Below, piece after piece: positions 57,402 to 64,000 of a stretch of 64,000 nt of DNA. The stretch lies in contig DASYBU010000014.1 in assembly GCA_036500605.1 (NCBI GenBank), positions 186,001 to 250,000 on the forward strand. The letters are read 5' to 3'. Under the pieces are notes generated by a model. That model did no database searches and was not told the DNA's origin. It saw only the letters and a program-made list of their open reading frames with translations. The stretch comes from JAFALK01 sp036500605 (GTDB lineage: Bacteria > Pseudomonadota > Gammaproteobacteria > Burkholderiales > Burkholderiaceae_C). The position numbers and the translations under genes are program-made. How positions within the stretch are numbered: position 1 is the stretch's first letter; each line of letters opens with the position of its first letter.

Positions 57402-57584
57402 GCCGCGCGCGCAACGCGCACGTCGTGCGAATGCTGCACGATGCGTGATGCAAATCACGCCAAGGCCAAAGCCTCCTAACTTCGCCGGACAAAGGCGGCA
57501 ATGCTGCCTTTGCTCAACGCGGCAGACTGCATAAAGTGGTGTTCGACGCGGCCGTTGCCGCGGCCTCACTCACACAACAATTCC

Positions 57585-58367
57585 ATGAAAATCCGCGTCC
57601 TGGGATGTTCCGGCGCCATTGCAGCCGGCTACAAGACCACCGCTTTCCTGCTTGACGACGATGTCCTCATCGACGCCGGCACCGGGGTGGGCGATCTGCC
57701 CCTCGATGCCCTGGCGCGCATCGACCACATTTTTGTCAGCCACTCGCACCTGGACCATGTGCTGTCCATCCCGCTGCTGGCCGACTCCGTGCTGCGCCTG
57801 CGTGAACAGGCCGGCCGCCCGCCCATCCAGGTCCACGGCCTGCCCGAGACGCTCGACGCGCTGCACCGCCACCTGTTCAATGGCGTGATCTGGCCCGACT
57901 TCACACGCCTGCCCAGCGCCGAGGCACCGGTCCTGGCCTTCAAGCCTTTCCAGATCGGCGATCGACTGGACCTGAACGGCCGGACCATCGAAGTGCTGTC
58001 GGCATATCACACCGTTCCCGCCTGCGGCTTCGCGGTCCTCGGTCAGACCAGCGATCAAGGCGCCTGGGTGTTCACCGGCGATACCGGGCCCAACCCGGTG
58101 CTGTGGGAGCGTCTGGCGCAGTTCAAGGTCGCCCATCTGGTGATCGAGACCGCCTTCGGCGACGAAGAACACGAGCTGGCGCGCATCAGCCGCCATCTCT
58201 GCCCCGCCGCCCTTGGCCGTGAACTGGCCAATCTTGGTGGCGAAGCCAGCGTTCACATCACGCACATCAAGCCCGGCGAGATCCAGGCCGTGATGGCTGA
58301 AATCGGCGCCCTGCCGAGCAAGCACCGCCTCTCCGCCTTACAGGCCGGACAGGTGCTTGAGTTCTGA
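57585..58367 (+). CDS. Metallo-beta-lactamase-fold cyclic-nucleotide phosphodiesterase-like (class II)
   Basis: 260 residues. Zinc site HSHLDH in FVSHSHLDHVLSIP, with VLIDAGTG at the start, FTGDTGPNP and ITHIKPGEI downstream. The combination of MKIRVLGCSGA at the N-terminus and HSHLDHV fits class II 3',5'-cyclic-nucleotide phosphodiesterases (PDEase_II). If active on cAMP, it would link second-messenger turnover to the kinase cluster; the activity is inferred. ATG at 57585 is the conserved start. A strong terminator follows. Confidence 0.82.
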   Translation: MKIRVLGCSGAIAAGYKTTAFLLDDDVLIDAGTGVGDLPLDALARIDHIFVSHSHLDHVLSIPLLADSVLRLREQAGRPPIQVHGLPETLDALHRHLFNGVIWPDFTRLPSAEAPVLAFKPFQIGDRLDLNGRTIEVLSAYHTVPACGFAVLGQTSDQGAWVFTGDTGPNPVLWERLAQFKVAHLVIETAFGDEEHELARISRHLCPAALGRELANLGGEASVHITHIKPGEIQAVMAEIGALPSKHRLSALQAGQVLEF

Positions 58368-58399
58368 ACTCAAGTTTTTCTGATACGGCCGCTTACAAG

Positions 58400-58427
58400 A
58401 ACCGGCGCCACGGCTGCCGGTTTTTTT
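58400..58427 (+). terminator. Terminator after the phosphodiesterase-like gene
   Basis: AACCGGC..GCCGGTT stem followed by seven T. Separates the signalling run from the pilin locus. Confidence 0.9.
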
Positions 58428-58443
58428 GCGACCTGACCATAAC

Positions 58444-58461
58444 TGTCATGTCGGACTGACA
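58444..58461 (+). promoter_or_regulatory. Candidate PilR-binding dyad upstream of the first pilin
   Basis: TGTC-N10-GACA, 73 bp upstream of the sigma-54 site. It fits the TGTC...GACA pattern described for PilR sites of pilA promoters. Spacing is within the usual range. Confidence 0.55.
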
Positions 58462-58533
58462 GGGTTGGTCAACAAGAAGCCCCGCTGGCCGATTCCGCGT
58501 GACATAGAACACGAATCCGGACCTGAAACAAGC

Positions 58534-58549
58534 TGGCACGACCCCTGCA
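58534..58549 (+). promoter_or_regulatory. Sigma-54 promoter of the first pilin gene
   Basis: TGGCACG-ACCC-CTGCA: a full -24 element and a near-full -12 element (consensus TTGCA) with correct spacing, 47 bases before the pilin start. pilA genes are commonly sigma-54/PilR controlled. Confidence 0.88.
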
Positions 58550-58595
58550 ACTGAGGGATGTCTTCCCCCCAATTCCATTCCCTCGGAGATTTCAT

Positions 58596-59051
58596 ATGAA
58601 GCGCGTCCAACAAGGTTTTACCCTGATCGAACTGATGATCGTCGTGGCCATCATCGGCATCCTGGCTGCTGTGGCGATTCCGCAGTACAAGGACTACACG
58701 GCCAAGGCCAAGATCGGCAATGCCATTTCGGTGGTTGATCCTTGGAAGACGGCGATTGCGTTGTGCGCTCAGGAAACCGGCGACAGCACGTTTGCCACAT
58801 GCCTGAAGAACACCAATGGCATTCCTGACGACAACACCACCGGCCCGAGCAACGAAGTCGCTAAGGTCGAGAGCGCTGCCGGCACCATCACGCTGACCTT
58901 CGCCGCTTCGTCGGCTGTCGGTTCCGACCTCGGCGGCACGACCGTGACTTTCAAGCCTACCGCCGGCCTCAACGCCGTGACCTGGGCGCTGACTGCCAGC
59001 ACCACCAACACCACGTTGAAGAGCACCATCGAAAAGAACAGCAAGACCTGA
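58596..59051 (+). CDS. pilA: Type IV pilin (first of tandem pair)
   Basis: 151 residues. Leader MKRVQQG is cut before FTLIELMIVVAIIGIL, with Glu5 present. The N-terminal helix runs on through AVAIPQYKDYTAKAKI. A Cys pair lies in LCAQETGDSTFATCLKN, inside the alpha-beta loop rather than at the usual C-terminal disulfide. GGAG precedes the ATG by eight bases. Its own sigma-54 promoter and terminator make it a single-gene unit. Major pilin of twitching pili is the likely role. Confidence 0.95.
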   Translation: MKRVQQGFTLIELMIVVAIIGILAAVAIPQYKDYTAKAKIGNAISVVDPWKTAIALCAQETGDSTFATCLKNTNGIPDDNTTGPSNEVAKVESAAGTITLTFAASSAVGSDLGGTTVTFKPTAGLNAVTWALTASTTNTTLKSTIEKNSKT

Positions 59052-59070
59052 TCTTGATGCTTGGTTAAGA

Positions 59071-59095
59071 ACGGGGCCCTCGGGCCCCGTTTTTC
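59071..59095 (+). terminator. Terminator of the first pilin gene
   Basis: ACGGGGCC-CTCG-GGCCCCGT stem with TTTTT tail. Confidence 0.93.
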
Positions 59096-59202
59096 GTTTT
59101 GTGCGCCGAAAACTGCCAGCGGTTCTGGCCGGCGCATGACGAAGATGGTCGTCGATTGATTTGAAGTCACGCCGCAAACGTGAGCTTCTGCGCGATTGAC
59201 GT

Positions 59203-59218
59203 TGGCATGGTCTCTGCA
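59203..59218 (+). promoter_or_regulatory. Sigma-54 promoter of the second pilin gene
   Basis: TGGCATG-GTCT-CTGCA: -24 with one change (TGGCAT) and the same -12 as the first pilin, 58 bases before the start. Confidence 0.8.
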
Positions 59219-59275
59219 AACTGAAAGGCTGTGGGTGTCTTGCCCATTCCTTTTAGTTCCGAGGAGATCTGCAGT

Positions 59276-59734
59276 ATGAAGCGCATCCAACAAGGTTTTA
59301 CCCTGATCGAACTGATGATCGTCGTGGCGATCATTGGCATCCTGGCCGCAGTGGCCATTCCCCAATACAAGGATTACACGGCCAAGGCGAAGATTGCCAA
59401 TGCCATCGCGGTGGTGGATCCGTGGAAGACGGCGATTGCGCTGTGTGCTCAGGAAACCGGTGATTCGACTTTTGGAGCTTGTCTCAAGAACACGAACGGT
59501 GTTCCTGACGATAACCTCGCCAATCCAGCCAACGAAGTGGCTTCGGTGATGAGCGCGGCTGGCACGATCACGCTGAAATTCGCTGCCTCTTCGGCCGTGG
59601 GTACTGATCTCGGAGGCAACACCATCGTCTTCAAACCCTCCATGGGTGCCAATGCTGTGACATGGACCATTACGGCGCCGACGGTCACAAACTCTACTTT
59701 GAGGACCGCCATCGAAAAGAACAGCAAGACCTGA
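59276..59734 (+). CDS. pilA: Type IV pilin (second of tandem pair)
   Basis: 152 residues. Leader MKRIQQG and the first 45 mature residues are almost identical to the first pilin; the loop Cys pair is kept (LCAQETGDSTFGACLKN) and the ends match (EKNSKT). The central and C-terminal beta region differs more. GAGGAG lies before the ATG. Own promoter and terminator again. The pair is a recent tandem duplication with possible gene conversion of the 5' half. Confidence 0.95.
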   Translation: MKRIQQGFTLIELMIVVAIIGILAAVAIPQYKDYTAKAKIANAIAVVDPWKTAIALCAQETGDSTFGACLKNTNGVPDDNLANPANEVASVMSAAGTITLKFAASSAVGTDLGGNTIVFKPSMGANAVTWTITAPTVTNSTLRTAIEKNSKT

Positions 59735-59756
59735 TACTTGCCATATGAAAATGAGC

Positions 59757-59777
59757 GGGGCCCTTCGGGGCCCCATT
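59757..59777 (+). terminator. Terminator of the second pilin gene
   Basis: GGGGCCC-TTCG-GGGCCCC, a 7-bp stem with TTCG loop, then ATTTGCTT. The following gene starts 17 bp later, so it may partly be read through. Confidence 0.85.
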
Positions 59778-59793
59778 TGCTTGACAAGGCCCG

Positions 59794-61674
59794 ATGCCGA
59801 CCGCAAAAGAAGCCCCCAACAGGTTCCATTCATGGCTCAGCGCCGCGCTTGTGCTCGCGCTGACCCTGTACGCCCAACCCTACTTCGGCATCCGCCACGA
59901 CGGCGTGCTGTATCTCGGGCAAGTGCTGAACCGCTTGTGGCCTCAGGCCCTGGCGCACGATCTGTTCTTTGCCCACGGCTCGCAAGACAACTTCTCGATC
60001 TATTCGCTGAGCTTCGCGCCCTTGTACAAGCTGTTCAGCAGCACAACGGTCCAGATGACGACCCTCGTGCTGTCTCAACTGGCGAGCCTGACGGCTCTGT
60101 TCAGGCTCTTGCGCGGCTTGAACGCACCGAAGCTTGCTTGGTCCGGTCTGCTGGCCGCAGCCGTGATGCAGCACATCTACGGCGGCACCGGCGCCTTCGG
60201 CTTCGGCGAGACCTTCCTGACCGCACGGACCCTGGCAGAGCCGCTCGCACTCTGGGGCCTGGCCTGCTGCCTTGAGCGCCGTTGGCCCCGGGGCTGCTCA
60301 CTGCTGGTGCTCTCGGCGCTGTTCCACCCCTTGATGGCCTTGCCGGTGATGGCCGTTGCCTGGCTGCTGGCCTGCAGGACAGACAAGCGCTGGCTGGCGC
60401 TGCTGCTGCTCATCCTGCCGATCCTCGCGCTGGCCTGGATGGGCATCGGCCCTGCGGCCGCCCTGTTCAAGCGCTATGACCCGCGCTGGTGGGCGCTCGT
60501 CAAGGAAGTCAACGAGCTGGTGGCGCTGCAAAACTGGACCGCCGAGGATTGGCAGTCGATCCTGGCCGACGCAGCCGTGCTGTGGGGCGCATGGCGCCTC
60601 TTGCCTGCGCCGCTGTCACGACTGGCCGGCTGCACGCTGGTCGTCGCGGCGGCCATGCTGGCGGTGGCAGGCCTGGGCTGCGACCTCCTGCACAACGAAT
60701 TGCTGACGCAACTCCAGGTCTGGCGCGTGTTGTGGCTGGTGCGCGCGCTGGCGGTGGTGTGCATGCCCGCCTTGCTCTGGACTCTCTGGCGAAGCGGCCG
60801 GCTGGGTCCGATGTTTGCGTTGAGCGCGGGCCTGGCGCTCACTGCCTGCAATCTGCGCTGGCCCGTGGGCATTCCCGTGCTGCTGGTCTGGACCGGCCTT
60901 CATGCGATGGTCTGGTACCGGCACCTCCCGATCTCGCGTTGGCTGATCGGGCTCAGCATGGGCGCATCGCTCGTGGGCATCTTTGGCCTGGGGCTGATGA
61001 TGTTCCTGCGGTTGGTCGACTCTCCCGTTGATGAGGTCAGCAACCTGAGCTTCGGCCCCTTGGGCACCACCCTGATCTGCTGGCCTTTACCTGCGCTCTG
61101 CGCGACCGCATGGTTGCTGAATCGCCCTCTGCGCGCACGCTGGCAACAGGCGCTGATGGCTTTGGTGGTGGGCCTGTCGGTGCTGTGCGCCGCGCTGCAA
61201 TGGGACCACCGCAGTGCCTTCGGGCGCGCGCTCGAAGCGGGTCTGACCCATGAGCACCCCTTCTCCGCGTGGATTCCTCCACACGCCCAGGTGTATTGGC
61301 ACGATCAGTTCGGCGCATCCTGGCTGCTTTTGCACCGGGCTAGCTACTATGGCAAGGGTCAGGGTGCCGGCTTGCTGTTCAACCAAGGCACGGCGAACGA
61401 ATATGGCCCGCGCTGGGAGGCCTTCCGAGCGATCCGCCAGCAGCGCACACGCTGCGAAGCGTCCCGCGATCTGATGGGTGTGCACCCGGGCGATACACCC
61501 TGTTGGGCCTTGAGTGAATCGCAGGTGCGCGAGGTGTGCGTCAGCGAACACGAACTTGATTTTGTTGTCGCCCCCGAGTTGTATTCCAAACCGCCGCTGT
61601 CCAGGTGGGCCGTGCCCGACGCCGATCAGGATCCCAAGACGCAATACCTCTATGCCTGCAGTCAATTCCGCTAG
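59794..61674 (+). CDS. Polytopic membrane protein, candidate GT-C-type transferase of the pilin locus
   Basis: 626 residues with about 12 membrane helices between residues 15 and 470, then a soluble C-terminal domain (about 475-626). I do not recognise a named family with certainty. An Asp in the first periplasmic loop (YFGIRHDGVLYL) and the overall helix plan resemble GT-C glycosyltransferases such as pilin-modifying TfpW-like proteins. The C-terminal part has DTPCWALSE and REVCVSEHEL, perhaps a disulfide-stabilised periplasmic domain. Directly follows two pilin genes and overlaps the GtrA gene, so a role in sugar transfer to pilin or another polymer is the working guess. Confidence 0.6.
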   Translation: MPTAKEAPNRFHSWLSAALVLALTLYAQPYFGIRHDGVLYLGQVLNRLWPQALAHDLFFAHGSQDNFSIYSLSFAPLYKLFSSTTVQMTTLVLSQLASLTALFRLLRGLNAPKLAWSGLLAAAVMQHIYGGTGAFGFGETFLTARTLAEPLALWGLACCLERRWPRGCSLLVLSALFHPLMALPVMAVAWLLACRTDKRWLALLLLILPILALAWMGIGPAAALFKRYDPRWWALVKEVNELVALQNWTAEDWQSILADAAVLWGAWRLLPAPLSRLAGCTLVVAAAMLAVAGLGCDLLHNELLTQLQVWRVLWLVRALAVVCMPALLWTLWRSGRLGPMFALSAGLALTACNLRWPVGIPVLLVWTGLHAMVWYRHLPISRWLIGLSMGASLVGIFGLGLMMFLRLVDSPVDEVSNLSFGPLGTTLICWPLPALCATAWLLNRPLRARWQQALMALVVGLSVLCAALQWDHRSAFGRALEAGLTHEHPFSAWIPPHAQVYWHDQFGASWLLLHRASYYGKGQGAGLLFNQGTANEYGPRWEAFRAIRQQRTRCEASRDLMGVHPGDTPCWALSESQVREVCVSEHELDFVVAPELYSKPPLSRWAVPDADQDPKTQYLYACSQFR

Positions 61675-62113
61675 ACAAACCGTCAGACGATTTCGGCCGG
61701 CGGGCCTGCCATTCGAGTTCCTGGGCTACTTCGCCTGCAGCGCGCTCGCGTTGGGACTGGACACCGCCCTCTACCTTGGAAGCCTGGCTGCAGGCCTCGG
61801 ACTGGCTTGCGCTGTGGCCGTGGGCTTTCTGTCCGGGCTGGTCCTGGCCTATGTGCTGAGTACCCGGTGGGTCTTCCGCGTCCGCCGTGTCAGCCAGCCG
61901 TGGCTGGAGTTCGCCTTGTTTGCCGGCATCGGGCTCGCGGGCCTGGGGCTGACCGAGGCGCTGCTCTGGCTGAGCGTGAGCCACTGGGGCGCCGCGCCGT
62001 TGATGGCCAAGCTGCTGACAGCGGGTGCCGTGTTCATGTTCAACTTCGGCGCCCGCAAGGCGCTGCTGTTCTCTCGCCAGCGCAACAACAAAAAGAAACT
62101 CGCCTACGCCTGA
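61652..62113 (+). CDS. GtrA-family membrane protein (polyprenyl-sugar flippase-like)
   Basis: 153 residues, four helices (FEFLGYFACSALALGLDTALYL, ACAVAVGFLSGLVLAYVLSTRWVF, FALFAGIGLAGLGLTEALLWL, AKLLTAGAVFMFNFGARKALLF). The YVLSTRWVF and FNFGARKALLF motifs are typical GtrA. Such proteins are thought to move undecaprenyl-linked sugars across the membrane for glycosylation. ATG at 61652 overlaps the preceding gene by 23 bases. The next gene starts five bases after its stop. Confidence 0.88.
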   Translation: MPAVNSARQTVRRFRPAGLPFEFLGYFACSALALGLDTALYLGSLAAGLGLACAVAVGFLSGLVLAYVLSTRWVFRVRRVSQPWLEFALFAGIGLAGLGLTEALLWLSVSHWGAAPLMAKLLTAGAVFMFNFGARKALLFSRQRNNKKKLAYA

Positions 62114-62117
62114 GCGC

Positions 62118-63710
62118 ATGAAAACCCACACCCTCATCATCGGCGCCGGCCCCGCAGGCCTCACCGCCGGCCTGGAACTGCTGCGCGCCGGCCAGCGAGA
62201 CGTGACGATTCTCGAGGCGACGCAGGACATCGGCGGCCTCTCCAAGACCGTCAACCACAAGGGCAACCGCATCGACATCGGCGGCCACCGCTTCTTCAGC
62301 AAATCTGACTGGGTGATGAACTGGTGGCGAGACATGCTGCCCGTTGCCCTGCCTGAAGGTGCCGGAGCAGAAAGCGATTTTCGCCTCGCCTATCAAGGCA
62401 GCCAGGCGCTGCTCGGCGCGGCACGGATCCAGGCTCGCGAAAGCGATGAGCAGGTGATGCTGATCCGCAACCGGCGCTCGCGCATCTATTTCGGCGGCAA
62501 CTTCTTTGACTACCCGCTCAAGCCCAGCCTCGACATGGCGCTCAAGATGGGCCCGGCGAAATGCGCGGCCTTCGCGGGCAGCTACGCCTACTCTTCGCTG
62601 CGCCCGATCAGCCCGGAAAGAACGCTCGAAGATTTCTTCATCAACCGTTTCGGTCGCCAGCTCTACCGGCAGTTCTTCAAGGAATACACGGAGAAGGTCT
62701 GGGGCGTGCCCTGTCACGAGATCAGCGCCGACTGGGGTGCGCAGCGCATCAAGAGCCTGTCGATCGGCAAGGCCTTGATGCATGCGGCTCGCAAGGCCCT
62801 GGGCGGCTCTGATGCGCAGGCGCAGCAGACCTCGCTGATCGAGAGTTTTCTCTATCCCAAGTACGGCCCCGGCCAGATGTGGGAAACCGCCGCCGCCGAG
62901 TTCGAGCGCCTGGGCGGCCGCCTGGTGCGCGGAGCGCGCGTGAGCGAGATCCGCCGCAGCGAGCAGCGCGTGACCGGTGTCCGCGCGGTTCGTGATGAAG
63001 ACGGCAGCGTGCTCGACATCGAGGCCTCGAACATCGTCTCCACGATGCCCGTGCGCGAGCTGATGCAGGCGTTGCGGCCAGCACCGCAACCACGTGCACT
63101 TGAAGTGGCCTCGGGCCTGCAGTACCGCGACTTCATCACCGTCGGCCTGCTCTACAAGAAGATGCGTGCCACGCCACTGACCGACAACTGGATCTACATC
63201 CAGGAGCCCGGCGTGAAGGTCGGTCGCCTGCAGATCTTCAACAACTGGAGCCCCTACATGGTGGCCGATCAGGCCACCTGCTGGGTCGGCCTGGAGTTCT
63301 TTGCGCGTGACGACGACGCGCTCTGGGCCCTGAGCGACGCCGACCTGAAGGCCCTGGCCCTGCGCGAGATGCAGCAGCTCAAGCTGGCCGATGAGGCCGA
63401 CGCGCTCGATGCCACCGTGATCCGCATGCCCAAGGCCTATCCCGCTTACTTCGGCGCGGCCTACGAGCAGTTCGACGAAGTAAAGCGTTACCTCGACGGC
63501 ATGCCCAATCTGTACCTGGTGGGTCGCAACGGCATGCACCGCTACAACAACCAGGATCACTCGATGCTCTCGGCCCGCCTGGCCGCGCAGGCCATCCTCG
63601 CCGGCAGCGGCAACCATGATGCGATCTGGGCGGTCAACATCGACGACGAATACCACGAGGAACAGTCGCAGGCGCCCGCCGCCGAGGCCGCCGAACTCGC
63701 GGTCAACTGA
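62118..63710 (+). CDS. FAD-dependent oxidoreductase, UDP-galactopyranose-mutase-like
   Basis: 530 residues. N-terminal dinucleotide fold (LIIGAGPAGLTAGLELL, with EATQDIGGLSKT) and IDIGGHRFFSKSDWVMNWW, a segment seen in UDP-galactopyranose mutases and related amine-oxidase-fold enzymes; the C-terminal FAD region reads MPNLYLVGRNGMHRYNNQDHSML. Predicted to rearrange or oxidise an activated sugar (or polyprenyl sugar) in the cytoplasm. It is longer than UGM proper (about 370-390). Next gene begins 52 bp downstream. Confidence 0.8.
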   Translation: MKTHTLIIGAGPAGLTAGLELLRAGQRDVTILEATQDIGGLSKTVNHKGNRIDIGGHRFFSKSDWVMNWWRDMLPVALPEGAGAESDFRLAYQGSQALLGAARIQARESDEQVMLIRNRRSRIYFGGNFFDYPLKPSLDMALKMGPAKCAAFAGSYAYSSLRPISPERTLEDFFINRFGRQLYRQFFKEYTEKVWGVPCHEISADWGAQRIKSLSIGKALMHAARKALGGSDAQAQQTSLIESFLYPKYGPGQMWETAAAEFERLGGRLVRGARVSEIRRSEQRVTGVRAVRDEDGSVLDIEASNIVSTMPVRELMQALRPAPQPRALEVASGLQYRDFITVGLLYKKMRATPLTDNWIYIQEPGVKVGRLQIFNNWSPYMVADQATCWVGLEFFARDDDALWALSDADLKALALREMQQLKLADEADALDATVIRMPKAYPAYFGAAYEQFDEVKRYLDGMPNLYLVGRNGMHRYNNQDHSMLSARLAAQAILAGSGNHDAIWAVNIDDEYHEEQSQAPAAEAAELAVN

Positions 63711-63762
63711 GCGGGCCGCTACAGTTGCGCCTTTCTCCAAGGCGCAAACCCGCAACTCGCAA

Positions 63763-64000
63763 ATGGCCAAGACCGCTCCTCCCGCCCCGGCACCCCTCGC
63801 CCAGAGCTCGGCCTTGCCGATCTTGCCCGGCCTGATGCTGGTGCTGGCGGCCGCGGCGGCGCCGCATGTGGCGTACAGCCAGACGCCCTCGACCACGCTC
63901 TACAACCAGCTGGCCGCTGTGCTCGGCTGGGGGCTGGCCCTCTGGTGCATCGGCCGCAGCGTCGACAAGCTGCGCCTGGACGGCACGGCGGGAGCGCTGC
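63763..64000 (+). CDS. PglL-like O-oligosaccharyltransferase/O-antigen ligase (5' part; cut by window edge)
   Basis: Only 79 residues are visible. They show a Pro/Ala-rich N-terminus, a hydrophobic helix (LPGLMLVLAAAAAPHVAY) and SQTPSTTLYNQLAAVLGWG, which resembles the N-terminal region of PglL/PilO-type pilin oligosaccharyltransferases (the P-x-x-T-x-Y-N pattern with a following helix). The call is tentative because the Wzy_C domain lies outside the window. Position behind the pilin-sugar genes supports it. Confidence 0.6.
   Translation, partial: MAKTAPPAPAPLAQSSALPILPGLMLVLAAAAAPHVAYSQTPSTTLYNQLAAVLGWGLALWCIGRSVDKLRLDGTAGAL

Noticed and set aside
62040..63896. 618-codon minus-strand open frame opposite the flavoprotein gene
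   Set aside because: Shadow of the FAD-enzyme gene, which has clear dinucleotide-binding motifs.

Overview
The window is high-GC chromosomal DNA of a beta-proteobacterium. Gene content and order (gatCAB divergent from mreBCD-mrdA-rodA, recA-recX, sucCD followed by a TerC/kinase/phosphatase/FHA run, and a pilin locus ending in a PglL-like protein) suggest order Burkholderiales, probably a Roseateles/Rubrivivax-type genus; the genus is inferred. No rRNA, tRNA, CRISPR array or intact insertion sequence was seen. Almost every gene looks intact. Only the two edge genes are cut: a subtilase at the left and a PglL-like oligosaccharyltransferase at the right.

Layout. 1-12957 (minus strand): a tightly overlapped operon for a type II secretion/type IV pilus-like machine (gspG, gspF, gspE, PilM/N-, PilO- and PilP-like inner-membrane proteins, a secretin, three pseudopilins), followed by a PEP-CTERM surface protein and a large plant-type subtilase that may be clients. 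12958-15160: a lower-GC islet carrying a DarT/DarG DNA ADP-ribosylation toxin-antitoxin pair between the secretion operon and ssb. 15167-21462: ssb, a CorA/ZntB transporter, a LytS/LytTR two-component system co-transcribed with a DUF2807 protein, and recQ. 21456-28023: an S9 peptidase, a POT peptide transporter, and a Zn/Cd/Pb-type P-type ATPase divergent from its MerR regulator with a 19-bp-spacer promoter. 28068-34980: an HD-GYP protein with a degenerate HD pair, a solute-binding protein, a phosphoethanolamine-transferase-like enzyme, exonuclease III and a TonB-dependent receptor. 35062-45656: pyrE, a DUF4124 protein, gatCAB, and the rod-shape/elongasome operon. 45682-48907: a TctE/QseC-type two-component system with a repetitive periplasmic segment, and a PEP mutase/isocitrate lyase-family enzyme. 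49078-54004: SOS-controlled recA, an NTF2-like protein, recX, a DUF2889 protein and sucCD. 54078-58367: TerC, a Ser/Thr kinase, a PP2C phosphatase, a double-FHA protein and a class II cyclic-nucleotide phosphodiesterase-like enzyme. 58444-64000: two tandem type IV pilins, each with its own sigma-54 promoter, then a polytopic membrane protein, a GtrA protein, a UDP-galactopyranose-mutase-like flavoprotein and the start of a PglL-like ligase, together a candidate pilin-glycosylation locus.

The most promising places for undescribed biology are the pilin/sugar-modification locus at the right end, the hybrid secretion operon with adjacent exoproteins at the left end, and the DarTG islet. Several smaller oddities (degenerate HD-GYP, repeat-bearing sensor kinase, tandem stop-codon repeat, NTF2 gene between recA and recX) are listed separately.
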